A stretch of DNA of 64,000 bases from Diphasiastrum complanatum (lineage: Eukaryota; Streptophyta; Lycopodiopsida; Lycopodiales; Lycopodiaceae): positions 46,740,685 through 46,804,684 of the forward strand of contig CM055110.1 in assembly GCA_029204225.1 (NCBI GenBank), in the 5' to 3' direction. Positions 45,740-57,901 of the stretch are shown piece by piece. The notes beneath the pieces were generated by a model that saw only the letters and a program-made list of their open reading frames with translations, made no database searches and had not been told where the DNA came from. A program made the position numbers and the translations under genes. Every line of letters begins with the position of its first letter. Position 1 is the first letter of the stretch.

Positions 45740-46676
45740 GAAAACTCCCCTAAATGCGTTTCTCCCTACTGTGTGATGTCGCTTTGTCTGCTAGCTCTGA
45801 GCATCCAGTTTCAGGGGCCATTTTGGCCCAAGGATGGCCAAAAAAAGTGCCCTCTAGCTATAGTTAGCCCCAAAATCATTTTGCTTGCAAAAATGACCCG
45901 AATCTTCATTTTGAAGATTTTTAATGAAATGAAGTCCAATTTGAACTTCGGGTCTCTTCACTGGCATTTCATCTAAAATTTTTTAATGGAAATTCTTCAA
46001 AACTGGCCTTCAATCTTTTATAGGCCCTTTCAAATGCATCCAGTGGCTATCCTCTCATCCTGTGGTCCAACTTCCTCCCTGAGAAATGCATCTGGACCAT
46101 TAAGGGTAACTCCATCTGATCTGATGGATGTCATGCCATCCGCTCGCTGATGGAAACTCTTATGTGCACATCTACTTTGGAGCACTACCGTTCTCTTCCC
46201 ATTGGGCATGCGCGAGGTCCTGCGTGACTTCCTCCTCTCTTCTCCTTCCAAAGACAAGCTATGGTTGCATCTGATTAGAGCATCCAAGCTCCACGTCCAA
46301 ACCACGGCCTGTCACGGCCTCTTGGAGGCTACTGTGCCCTGCCCAAACGCCCACCTGTAGATTGTTACAACATAAAAAATGGTTGTCTATGAATAAAGAT
46401 CCACTACTTACCATTCCTAAACCCTAGCTGGCAAAAAAGAGAAGGATTTATTGTGCTTCACTCAGGCTTTCCCTGAGATTCAACTTGCAGCTTCTTACCT
46501 GTTGAGGTCGTCGAACCTCTGTCTTTCAAATGCAATTTACGGCAATCCAATTGATGCGGTATTGACTGCAAACAAGTCGATTTTCCAAGAAATCCATCAA
46601 CACCCCACAAAACTGGAAATTTCTCAAATTTCCTCCGTTTTCTCCACTGGATTGTGCATACCTGCATCACCCTATA
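45740..46676 (-). mobile_element. Copia leader region
   Basis: It resembles the leader at 33.9-34.9 kb in places (GCGCCCACGC/ACGCCCACC followed by a TTACAACA-type stretch). The open frame 46305-46030 matches nothing I know. It ends at a PBS. Confidence 0.45.
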
Positions 46677-46688
46677 GCTCTGATACCA
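46677..46688 (-). other. Primer-binding site
   Basis: GCTCTGATACCA, followed after three bases by TGAAATTCC, a likely LTR start. Confidence 0.75.
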
Positions 46689-46691
46689 AGT

Positions 46692-47148
46692 TGAAATTCC
46701 AATAGAATCTAGTACAGTATGAAGATCACATCACACAATCACCATAGCCACTCCTCACAAGCTCTCATAGATGGCACAACAAAAGTTAAGTCTATTATGA
46801 AGAAACAATGTACATATAGTAAAGCCCCAAACTGCATGGGCTCAACAAGTGTCACTAAACTAGCCTACCACCTGCCAAACAAGAGTTAGGCCCAATATGG
46901 CCACATATACTGACAAACCCAAGACATGCCCCTGAGTATAGCATAATGAACACAAAATCACTGTACAGGGGGCTAATCTCTTCCTACGTGTGGCTACCCG
47001 GCTAACCCAAGTAGCCATCTACAGGATCAGTGCCCGATCAATATATCCTAATGGGTCACGTCCCAAACACAACTGAATACAACAAATCTAATTAATTGTA
47101 CACTAATTACAATATCACATTTAGAGCTTACATAAAATGCATATCAGA
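46692..47148 (-). repeat. Probable LTR, right end uncertain
   Basis: It starts TGAAATTCCAATAG beside the PBS and is non-coding. No partner copy in the window lets me fix the other end. Confidence 0.35.
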
Positions 47149-47338
47149 TTAACTTTGATTTCTAACTATTTCATGTGATAAAACCCATCTACATAGAATA
47201 TTGTCTGATCCACGACGATACAATTGTCTTACAATCAATTGATAAGGTTGAGCTTTATGAATCAATTGTATCTTTTGTACTTTTGTCAAAGAGTCATTTG
47301 GTTGTCCCACCATAGCCCTTCTCCCATCAATATGAGAG

Positions 47339-47426
47339 AGATATTTACCTTCCATGCTAGGAAGTTTGACCCAGCTGAGTCAAGGATTGTGCAGATCTTA
47401 GATTGTATACTGTTGATCAATGCCAT
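47339..47426 (-). pseudogene. Copia gag N-terminus
   Basis: The minus strand from 47426 reads MALINSIQSKICTILDSAG and FLAWKV, the same opening as the gag genes at 26114 and 42606. It is cut after about 29 residues. Confidence 0.75.
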
Positions 47427-47538
47427 TGTTGTAGATTGTGTTCTTCAGCTGTTCTTATGGTTTCTTGTTTTGAATGCTTGTCTCCTGGATCTGATAGCTC
47501 TTAAGCTATGTTAGGGTTCTCGGATATGAGCTCGTGTG

Positions 47539-47550
47539 GCTCTGATACCA
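47539..47550 (-). other. Primer-binding site
   Basis: GCTCTGATACCA. The LTR starts TGTCGAGAATT at 47552. A second, similar site (GTTCTGATACCA) lies at 47628-47639 before TGTTGAGATTCTC. Confidence 0.7.
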
Positions 47551-47551
47551 T

Positions 47552-48257
47552 TGTCGAGAATTACAGGTCTGTTGAGATAAAAAAAATGGGTCAAGCACAC
47601 AGTTCATATCCAGACACAAATTATTTCGTTCTGATACCACTGTTGAGATTCTCACAGAAACAAAACTAGATGGAATTCGATTTTGTCCTCAGATCTACTA
47701 TCGTCTGTGACAAGATCTACAATCCTCCAAGGTGAGGACAAACACTACTGACCCATGTATAATTTACTTATGTATTCAATAACGTAAAAGCAGTGTGCAA
47801 AATAAGATTGAACCAGCTGACTTCAGACATAGAATTATCAGGCAATAAATTATTCGATCATGTTCATGACAATTTGCATAAACATCTACTGCATTATCAA
47901 AGAATTCCTTAAGCGTTGTTATGACAGACCACACAGTGTGTCGGCGCAAAAGAAACTCTTTTTTTTGCGAATCAAAACTTGTCACGCTTAAATTACTAGT
48001 GGACTTCTTGAACATTGGCTAGCTACACAGTGCTTAGGCTACATTCGTATACTACCAATCTGATTCCTTGCATCTACATTAATCAATAATTATGATCTTT
48101 ATGTATATAGAGAGAAGGACACGATTGCTTGATCAGGAGATTACAAGAACGGCTGATTAGGCATGTCCCAACGGTATCCTATCAGTCTCTGGAGGATGAT
48201 GTCCTCTTGGTACTTCCACGATCTCATTTGTCCTTTCATGCGTGGAGATCCGCCCTT
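47552..48257 (-). repeat. Copia LTR
   Basis: It contains the CCACACAGTG and TACTAGTGGACTTCTTG blocks shared with the LTRs near 22.9 and 26.7 kb. The right end is uncertain. Confidence 0.5.
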
Positions 48258-48258
48258 G

Positions 48259-48302
48259 TGATGCCACGAAAATGTTAAATATTGAATATCAACATAAATA
48301 TG
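48259..48302 (+). repeat. LTR fragment at the left edge of copy 2
   Basis: TGATGCCACGAAAATGTTAA and the following ATTGAATATCA match the start of the LTR at 55432-55969 (opposite strand). It is cut off exactly where the duplicated LPR segment starts. Confidence 0.75.
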
Positions 48303-50400
48303 GTCAAAACAAACCCTAACAAGTTTCCAATATAAATCTCATCTTTCAAATGGTATTCAACAACCAATGTAGATCTACAAAGCAAATATCACTGTCAAAA
48401 AATAGTTGGTTGAGATTTCAAACACAAAAACTTTATTGATTGCAACACAATGCTAAATCTCATCCAAATAAGTGAAAATAAAATAACATGATAGAACACT
48501 ACTGGTTGCATTAGATAAAAAAAAATTATACAATTCAAACGCAAATAAGCTAGCACTCACTTGAATGAACTTATTTGAATGCACATATCCTTCTTTTTTG
48601 GTGACCTCCTCATTATTAATAATAACAAACATCCTTTATTGTCAATCTTTTTCTTTTATTATTTTTTGCCTTTTTATTCAACAAGTTTGTATCTTAAAAT
48701 AAACACAAATATGGGATATGCATGGATTGAAATGCAACTTTCATCTCATCATTACTATTTGTAAACTCACATAAAGAAGAATGTAGCATTTCAAACTATT
48801 TTATGAAGACCTCATTTTCTTCCAAACAATCTTTCAAGTTTCTATGTTTTCTGCATTGAATCTGCAATAACATAAGCTTTCAACACAATAACTTAAATGA
48901 ACCCTTTTTTTATGACACTTATAAATTATTAAATGGGTCACCAAAATGCAAATCAGGATGTTGCAATAAATGTGGATCGATAGGATATAATGTTTCTGAT
49001 GACCATAAACCTAAATGCTTTAGCTTTTATTCCATATAACTAAATATATGGATATGACAAATTAAAAAATGGTAGCGAACACATGTTTGTCCCTCGACAT
49101 GGAGATGGCAACAATCAAATATTCATCTTTGGAGAGGATGGTAGTCATATATTTGAAGCGCTATTACTTTTTTGAATTTTTGACCTTAAACTATTTGTAA
49201 ATATTGATTTTTGAATGTTTCCAAATTTTTAGAGGGCAACGTTTTGATGTTGTAAAAGTCTCATGTAATTGTGGTTAAGTACTAGTCACTTATGATGAGA
49301 CTACAACAAGTTCAATTCATTTGCGTTGTAGTTACAAAAATGATATTTTATCAATTTTTTGTTCTTTTTATCTCTCTTAAATGGCATTCCCTATAGGGCC
49401 TTTTCATACTCATATTTTTCTCTAATGTTAACCTAGCTTTATGTCCTATTTATCTTATTATTAAATCATGAAATTTTGCTAAACTAATAGTTAAGTTGTG
49501 TTCTAATCAAGTCAAAGTACCATAATTTAACAAGGTTATTATTAAGAGACTATATGACTTTTATTTTTTCCTTAGGGCAATTGTTAGCCTTAGGGTGTTT
49601 TCACAGAACAAGTGGCAACTTCATGTGCTCTAAGCTTCTCTTGCCAACCTTTTTTTAAGCCTTGGTAAGTGAGAATAATACCATCCCTATTTCAATAAAA
49701 TGTTGAGTCTTTCTCATGCCATTGGTCCATTTCTTATGATGTTGCCCCTTACACCTCAACGTTCGAAGCAAGGCCTCCAGGTCGAAAAACCCACTTTCAT
49801 TTGCCCCCCTATGTGGCAAGAGAGGCCATGCCATCTCCTGTACCAAAGAGTGGCAACTCAATATAAGTGTGAAATTAGGGCAAAACTAGTCCCTCATTAC
49901 GTTCCAAAGGATTTTTCCTATGCGAATCAAGAGTCAAAAGATATGTAATGTTCTTCTTAGGACTTCCTTAGTTTGATGATTGTTTTCTGGAAAAATAATG
50001 AGAAAAATGATCATATACTAAACTGAGATAAAAAGAATTTCAAGCAATTGAAGAAGCCTGGACGACATAAGCTATGGAACAGTGTAATATGCCAACTAGT
50101 CGTCACTGTCTTTCGAAATGGGTTAGACAGGCTAGAAGATTGTTTGCATTGTGGGCCATGAGGCTTTCATGAAAGTATATGAAGCTCAGATGGTTACAGA
50201 AATCCTGCCCAGTGCAGCTTTCGAGCCTCGTAACAATGCACTACATTTGGTCCACAATGAGTGCGAGTATTTAGAATCATTCAAATGTCAAACCTAGATG
50301 ACTGTAGAGGGAACTTCTAGAAAACAATCAAAATTATACAACCAGCTAATTTCTTTTCTACCTCTTAGTCAATAGGATGACCACAAACGAGGAGCATTGA
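48303..50400. other. Non-coding 3' flank of LPR copy 2
   Basis: No gene. The small open frame 48579-48764 is only a shared stretch of the duplicated non-coding DNA. Confidence 0.6.
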
Positions 50401-50606
50401 CAGCCAGTCATGAAACCATTTGCTGCAATTGATATAATCAGCCAGAATCTTTGTTGCAAAATTATTAATAAAGGATTACAGGATGGAAAGCTCAGATTTT
50501 AGATGAGGCATTGCCATAACCTAGATCAGAGTACAAAGTCATCTAGAGATGAAGCTGGCTGTATCATGCTGTTTGATGATGATAGGGGAAAAAACTGAAA
50601 AGCTAG

Positions 50607-52488
50607 TTAGAATCTGACGAGAAGAGGTCGCATCATGGAGTTGTCTTCGTGATCCACCAGATGGCAATGCCACACATAGCCTGGCCCAATTGTTGGATTA
50701 AAAGGGAAAGGCAGTCCTTTTTGTGTTGTAAATCTGATCAGAAATCTAGTCACAAATCCTGGAAAAGTGACCGCTGTGTCTTTCCAGCCAATCTGATCGA
50801 CGTCTGGTGGCCTCCTTGGCCCAGTGAAGCAGCTCCTGGGATCAGGATATGGAAAAGCCAACGAGCATGTGCGATTGGTGAAGCGAGAAATGCTGAATGG
50901 CTGTTGATCGCTCACATGAAACTTGATGAGATGAATGTGCATGGAATGTGCTACAGGCGTGAGATTGATCATATCCCAAATCTCTGTGCTTCCTGCCCTC
51001 ACGATCTCGGTGGGTGGATCCCTGTAGGTACGATTGTTCAGCAGCAATGCGTAAGGCTCGTTGGAAGAGGTGTTCGTGGCTTCCAGTAGATGAAACCTCC
51101 TTGAAGCAAAATCTTCACTTATGAATGGAGCTTCTGATCCTAGAATTGGTGGAATGAGGCTATTATCTTTGACTGCCTGCGGTGGAGAGACTACTCTGAA
51201 CTGCATCACTGCTCTGGCTGATTCAGGAGTGAGACGGGCTACGCCATTAGGAAATGGAGTTGGAGCAGAATTACGCAGCACCATAGTTGTGTTCGGAGGC
51301 AGGCCAGAGAAATCAATGATGAAATCCACCCTCTCTGCTGGAGCAATTCTGATTTGTTGCTGCACGACTGGGCGAGGTAGAAGACCTCCATCGGTTCCAA
51401 TTTTGATGAAACTCATGTTGGGATGATTCAAAGAAAGCAAGAAGAAGCGGTTGTTGGCTGCATTGACAAGCCTGAATCTGTACTTAAAGGGAAACACATC
51501 CATGAAGGGCCATGCCTTGCCATTGACAAGAATAGTATCGCCCACATACTCCACACACCAAATGGGATGCACATCTGCAGCATTGCCGATGTTGGGAAAG
51601 TTGATAGACCCATCGGAGAAGAATTGCTTGTCCTGCAGAACCAGCACTATTTCATACAAACCCTTAGGCAAAGGACTCAGATTTTCGGCAGCAGATTTTA
51701 CCACATAGGTTCCCACCAATCCTGCAACCATGTTGAGCCTAGTGAGGCCGAAAGTGTGGTCGTGATACCACAGAAACGCGGGCTCGATCGCATTTGGATA
51801 GTGATACTCCTCCGTCACGTAAGCCGGTCCTTTCTCTCCAAATTGAGTATACCACGCATCAGGATTGCCGTCGTAAAAGCTTTCGTCCTCCATGCCATGC
51901 AGATGGGTCACTATAGGCACGCCGCCCAGCCTTGGATTAGCTCTTTCAATCGTTGGATCTACTGGAAGAATGTGGCTCAGATCAGGGATGTGATTTGTCC
52001 AGCGCACTATCACCTCCTCGTCCGCATTTGCCACCAGAGTTGGCCCAGGATAGGTTGCTGCCTCCAAGCTGGTTCCGTAGGCATACAATGTAGTGGGTGG
52101 AAGATCCCGATGCAGCTTCTGCAGCATTAATCCAAGCCCACCATATCCACTACTATATCAGATTACATAAAAAAAGAGTTCTCGTCATGAATTAGTGAGA
52201 ACACAGTTGAATTAGAAGTTGCAATGTAGGGCAGGTGCAAATGGTTTGTCACCTCACCTGAGTGATTTTGTAGGCTCCGATTTCAATCGGCGTTTTAGGT
52301 AGGAGGTGGATGAGAGGAGTTCTTGGAAGTGAATCGACAAACATCTCGAGGCGTGGTGATGGAGAAAGCATCTGACACACTTGAATTGGACCTACGCTGC
52401 TGATGTTAACCTCCACCGCTTGCACAACAAGCAAATGTATTACAGCTGCGTAGGCCACAACTATTAACAACTGGATCGTCATAGCCAT
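50607..52488 (-). CDS. LPR: LPR-type multicopper oxidase (ferroxidase), copy 2
   Basis: The exons are 52488-52258 and 52118-50607, with a 139-base intron, giving 580 residues. The protein equals copy 1 except for four residues in the second exon (L/F just before the YHDH motif, V/I, M/L and the last residue I/F) and the N-terminus. The upstream ATG used in copy 1 is ATA here, while an ATA (Ile) codon of copy 1 is ATG here, so translation should begin at MAMTIQLL, six residues later. All four copper motifs are intact (HLHG 149-152, YHDH 195-198, HSMHIH 468-473, HCHLVDHEDNSMM 561-573). The hydrophobic signal is kept. The poly(A) signal position reads AACAAA. Confidence 0.92.
52119..52257 (-). 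other. Intron of LPR copy 2
   Basis: 139 bases, GTGAGG donor and CTGCAG acceptor, as in copy 1. Confidence 0.85.
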
Positions 52489-52928
52489 TTGAATAGATGC
52501 CTGTATCCTCTGTTAACAACAGAACGAACAAGGATGATCAGTAAGACATTCCAGTAGTTCTTCAGTAATTTTCTGCTGATTTATCAATGCCTGCATTACT
52601 TTTACAAGAAAAGCACATCAAACGCAGCATATTGAGAAAGGATTACTGCTGAACTGAGATTGCACAGTCCCCAGCCACAAGCAATAACCAATTATAAGTT
52701 TCAGTCACGAAGATCAGCCAACTGCTAGAAAGTTTGCTCGGGAATCTGAAGTGCTTTCTAGAATGCTGCTGCTCTATAAGCTGATACCCCGAAGCTTGCT
52801 AACCAAGGGATGTGAAACCTTTTTTTATCATCAAGAGGCGATGATAGTAAAGCTTAAACAACAAGAAGAAGACAGGGTGCATTCACGACTGAAGAGGCAT
52901 TGTATCATATGTATATATATATACATAT

Positions 52929-52930
<2 letters not shown>

Positions 52931-52997
<67 letters not shown>
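52931..52997. repeat. (TG)n(GA)n compound microsatellite, copy 2
   Basis: About 17 TG and 16 GA units, shorter than copy 1 in the GA part. Confidence 0.9.
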
Positions 52998-53001
<4 letters not shown>

Positions 53002-53855
53002 AATTCAAATCGCTGGCGCTTCCTGAATTGGAATAATATGGTTATTACTTATTTAAATTTGAATTTGAGGTTTGGACTGAGACGGTTCAACAACATACGG
53101 TATATTAAAATCTGGTATTTATTTAGAAGTATTTAGAAGGCTCTAATTTGGAGTTCAGGCCTTATCATTTGAGCTGAGTGGTTCTTCATGGGAAAAAATG
53201 GATGGACATTAATCTCTAATCTCGTAGCATTCGCGAGCAGTGATAGCGGACATGTGGCATTACATCATTGGTTGAGAATTACACTTAGATTATGAGCCAT
53301 AGCACAGGCTACAAACAGATTTAGATCTTGACCGTCTATCTTTGTCCTACTACGTCAGGTATCGTTCATCCGACGGTTGGCTATAGCCTTGCAACTAGAT
53401 TTGCCACCTTGTGGCTCATCTTGCTAGAAGCCCCAACTAAACAATAAGAGATTTAACAGATACAAACAACTTCAGAGAAGTTTGCATACATTCCGACATA
53501 AAACTGAACACAATAAAAAAATATGATTGATTCAATAAGTAGTATGTACAAATCAAAACATATTGTAAATGTATCTTTGCTGACTAATGACGTAGATCAA
53601 CTTCTGTTTCCAATCTCTTTGGATTTGAATATGTAGAAAGTACTGAGCTTCGCCCAAATCTATCATGTCGAATTTTGAAGACAACATTCATTTCTCATCT
53701 TTCATTAGTTCGACACTATCACTAAAGCGAATTGTGTCATCCACATACAAAGTGATAGTAATAAAAGACTGCTACACTAACTTGAAGTAGACATTCAAAT
53801 CTGAAGTACTCATAGCTTTTAGTAATGTAGGAGGAAATACAAAGTTTGATGTTAT

Positions 53856-55431
53856 CATCCTTGTGATGGTGATAAAAGATTGTGAGGTATGGCGAAGATC
53901 AGAGATGGAAAAGGCTTTGGAATGTTTGGGAAGAGTTGTGAGTTGGTTAGAATAATTAATAGAATGCGTGATTGTAATGGAGCTAATTGCTTCTTGGTGA
54001 ACATGGTCAATGCATCTTGGAGAATGACAATTCTAGTTAAAGTTGTGATTTTGGTGTGCATATCACAATAACCTATTGTAAAATTGCAGGCACGAGCTTC
54101 CAACAGATTTTGTGATTTCTTTTGATTGGTATTCAACTTGTTGGAGTGTGAGGGACACAAAAATCTCCTCTAAAACAAGGCAGGCCAAACAAATTAAGCG
54201 GAAACTGTGTAGAAATTGGAGGGATTTTAGATTTGTCAGATTTAGATGCCTAGCTATGTCACTGATGTGGCATGTGTGCTACAAAAAAATTACCATGTAC
54301 TGGCACCGACAAATTTGAATGTAATATTTCAAAAAATGGGGAAATCATCTTTGGTCTTTAATACTTCACTTTTTTCAACTTCAATTGTTTGAGTTTGATG
54401 CACAGATCATCTATGCTGGATAGTAGAAACTGTGATTTGAAAAAACAAATTGTTTCTGGCCACAAAGCTATGATAGCTTTAGAAATCAAGGCAGAAGGAA
54501 AACAAGGGAGCTACGTGGACGCAAACACAAAAGCTTCGAGGACCAAAGACACGAAGACGACGGTCAAATGTTCGTTGATTGATAGTCACACAAACACGAA
54601 CGTAAAAGGTTCATGGACCCAAGACGACCTAATGACAAAGCCAAAGGCACAAGAACACATGAAGACCCAAGCGGCGGCGGATCTCCACGTGTCAAGATAC
54701 ATGGCTGTCGTACTATACCAACAAGGTTAATATAGATTTTATAGTAAATAATGTCGTTCCCATAGAGGACAACGTTAGAAAGTTATATTTTTGGTACAAT
54801 TATGGCAAGTGGGTTCGAGTGTTATTCTGGTTGTCGACAGACATTAAAAAGTAACCAGTATTACTTATGTTTGGGATGGGTAATGTTAATAAATTCAGAA
54901 CAACAATCTGGCCTCTATCGAATTGAAGGAAGCACGTTCTACAGATGAGATGTTATCAGAGTAGTAAAGCAATACTACACTCTGGCTGATTAAGGTGTCA
55001 ACAAAGAATCGAGAATTGTTCGATGTATTCGTGACTGTGCAGAAAATTAATTAATCACGTTCGCGAACTATTCGTTTCTAGATAGAAGTCTTCAACAACT
55101 AAAGCCCAACTTAATGGTTAAAGAACACGAAGAGTTTTAGAATACATTAGAAACTTATGTCAATGCCAATTAGGAAAACAAATCAGAGACTCAATTCTTC
55201 AGATAGGGACTGTCATCTCATGTGTATACATACAGCTTTATTCAATGATCGTGCTAGACTGTACCAAAGATAGTCGTTATTCGAGTGCCAAAAAAAAAGT
55301 ATTCGCGACAGACAAATAAGATGGTTTTAAGACAGTTCTTTAGAGCATGCTTTACGGATACACAACAAACGACTGTAATGCACTAGAGCGTTTGTCTGAT
55401 CAAAGAGTAATTCATGAAATGCGTTAGAGAT
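53856..55431. other. Unassigned region with two weak open frames
   Basis: Open frames lie at 54160-53855 (minus, 101 residues) and 54389-54730 (plus, 113 residues, K/T-rich, containing NTKASRTKDTKTTVK). Neither has a recognisable domain or a clear promoter. The rest is AT-rich DNA without visible structure. Confidence 0.3.
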
Positions 55432-55969
55432 TGTTAGCAGACTCAAGATCACTCACACTCAGCAGTGCGGAGAACAGAGATAAGAGAGAATAACTCACAG
55501 AACTCTATTCACATCTTCAATCTCTTACATAAGCATAATTTACTCTTCTCTCTCGATGATCGAGACTGAAGTGTGACATCTATATATGTTCTACAGGGCG
55601 AACAAACACACCTCTAAAACAACAGGTGCGTCGCTCCTGCGAAAGGGTCTAGTTAACAATTAGACTGAAAATACGTTCAACTATACCATAGGAGATATAC
55701 TTAACTATGAGCTAAAGTTACTCTAGTTTACCATGTCTTTTCGTATATAGTCGTTTCATATGGATGACCTAGTAAAGGTTATCCAAGATAATGTCTTTTC
55801 CTTTTAAAGGTCTTGTCCTTAATTACAAGGCAAGTACTTAGGAGATATATTCCCGAAAAATGACTTAGACCTCTTCATGATTTATACTTAACCAGCTCAT
55901 ATCTTCATTTTCGAGTATATCATGCCATATTTATGCTGATATTCAATATTTGACATTTTCGTGGCATCA
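55432..55969 (-). repeat. 3' LTR of a minus-strand LTR element
   Basis: The plus strand begins TGTTAGCAGACTC and ends CGTGGCATCA (TG...CA). A purine-rich stretch on the minus strand (GAGGAACGGGATA) sits immediately inside, as a polypurine tract should. The start of this LTR recurs at 48259-48302. Confidence 0.6.
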
Positions 55970-56277
55970 CATATCCCGTTCCTCAGATGTGAAACGTCCT
56001 CATGAACATATCATCTTCATTTCGAGGATTATTCGAGAAACATTCTTGTTCATCAGATTTTGTTGAGGCGAAAAGATATTTCTTCATGTATTTCGTCTTT
56101 TAGATATCTCTTCATCTTAGAGAATATGTGTCTTGTTGTTTCTTTAATTGAATAGGTTGTTTTGAGTTGATCTTTGAATTGCTGATGAAAACTGGAATCA
56201 AACTTCAAAACATCTTTAAACTTCAAAAAGCCAGCATCCCATAGAAACATCACCACGACAAAGACACGAATGAATAT

Positions 56278-57901
56278 TCATGAATGATTCAGTTCTTCAT
56301 ATAATTTCTGAGCAAGCTCCAAGTTCTGTTGCGCTTCGATCAAGAGCAAGTCTTCTTTTGATTTTGTGTAGCAGCCAACTGGTAAGTTGCCGAGTTCTTC
56401 TAACTTAACCGGGAGTAATGTTCCATCGAACAGCTCCTGGGTTAACTTGGTATCTTCATCTGAATCACTTCGTAGAGTGATTTGTTTACAGTAACGAGTT
56501 GAAAATTTAATAAAATTGCTTTTAACATAAAGATTTTGAACAAAAAATAATGTCTTCGCCGCAAAGGTATCAAACTGCCAAAATGTATATGTACAGAATT
56601 GCTTATAACGGAATGACTTCCTTCGATCTTGCAAATTATGGCGAATCTCCGCAAATATTCTGCAAGGTTTTGCTCCCAATCGACATAAAGGCTGAATAAT
56701 TCTGGATAAGCCATATTTATATTAATCAGTAGACCTGCATCGTCGAATGCACCTAAATTTGCAACAGCTTGTGGTTTGTACAGCTGAAACTGCGACTTTT
56801 GTTTCCAAAAATGTCGTTTAGTATCTTCGTTCCACAAAAATTGATGTTCTTTGATACGAATATATTCGAGAGCATACATAGCCAAAGAGCCTATGTATAA
56901 CTCTGCCGATCCGAAAGGTACGACCTGGAATTTACCTTGGATTATGCCCCAGCAAAGACATCCTTTCTGCTCGATAGAAAGCTGGGCCCATAACCAGAAA
57001 AAGTCGTCCTTCTCCCAAGGTCGTTTTAATTCGTCGAAGGCGATGCCTACTGCGCCTGGTAGCATCATGTAATCCACACGCCATTGCAGCTCAATATTAA
57101 AAGCATGTGGACACCATTTCCAGAAGCATTCAGCGAATGCACAGAATCTGTCAACACATACATTCGATTGATTTCGCCGCATTCGCTTTGGCTGTGTAGA
57201 TGTAGTTGCCAAATCCTGAGTTTACAACTCAACATCCAGCTTTTGATCTTCCATTTGTTGCTTTTGATTCAACAGCTCCTGTTCGAGCTGGTCAATCTTC
57301 GCGATAGCCTCCAAGAATTCTTGATGGTCTGAGGCTCCAGTGCAGGCAGGCACAACTTGGAGTTGTTGTGTGAGTTCATCAATTCAAAACAAGGCCTGAA
57401 GGTATTCATCATGTGCATCGGGCCCGCTACAAGATAGGGTGGCATCAATGGAGAGCTCCTTCAGCTCCGCCAACTCTTCCTCTACAAGAGCCTTTGCATC
57501 CTCGAGCGGTTGTAAGAACTCGACTCAAAATTTTTTGAGCTTCTGGCCTTGGAGCTGGTTCAGGTTCGTGAGATCGACTGTGATTGACCCTCTGAGTGGT
57601 GCTCCGAGACAGGGTAGCTTCCGCCTTTAGTCTTGTCATTCGCTTCTCCTGTAAATGTTTCTGGAGCGCGACATTATGTTGATTTGCAGCCAAGAGTTAC
57701 TGCTTCAAAGAATCATTTTGAGTTTGAAAATTGTCAGACTTGGCCTAAATCGCCTTATTTGTCAGTTTCAAAGAATCACCTTCCTTTATTAAAGTCTAAA
57801 GCTATGTTTCGAGAGAACGATGTTGTTCAATCAGCTTCGTGTTGTCTGATTCGAGCGAATCGATCTTCTCAAAGGACTCCTTCAGAGAGTCTACTGATTT
57901 T
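56278..57901 (-). pseudogene. Unrecognised protein region inside the LTR element, split by a copia insertion
   Basis: Reading leftwards: 57900-57445 gives coiled-coil-like sequence with several stops (ESFEKIDSLESDNTKLIEQH, QHNVALQKHLQEKRMTRLKAE). Then 57212-56620 is a 200-residue clean frame starting MATTSTQPKRMRRNQ, with WRVDYMMLPGAVGIAFDELK, CLCWGIIQGKFQ and YPELFSLYVDWEQNLAEYLR. After a frame change near 56620 it continues to 56278, ending ELAQKLYEELNHS. The tryptophan- and aromatic-rich middle looks like a folded domain, but I recognise none. Lying next to the 3' LTR, it could be an extra ORF of a retroelement or a captured host gene. The copia element at 57902 interrupts its 5' part. Confidence 0.4.
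57897..57901. other. Target-site duplication, left (ATTTT)
   Basis: ATTTT precedes the left LTR and recurs at 63931-63935 after the right one. Confidence 0.85.

Larger units (their letters stand above)
48303..53855. repeat. Duplicated LPR segment, copy 2
   Basis: It runs in the same orientation as copy 1 (14868-21318) with near-identical coding and intron sequence. Relative to copy 1 it lacks several non-coding blocks and has one unit of the 342-bp repeat. Flanks on both sides are unrelated to those of copy 1. Confidence 0.95.
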
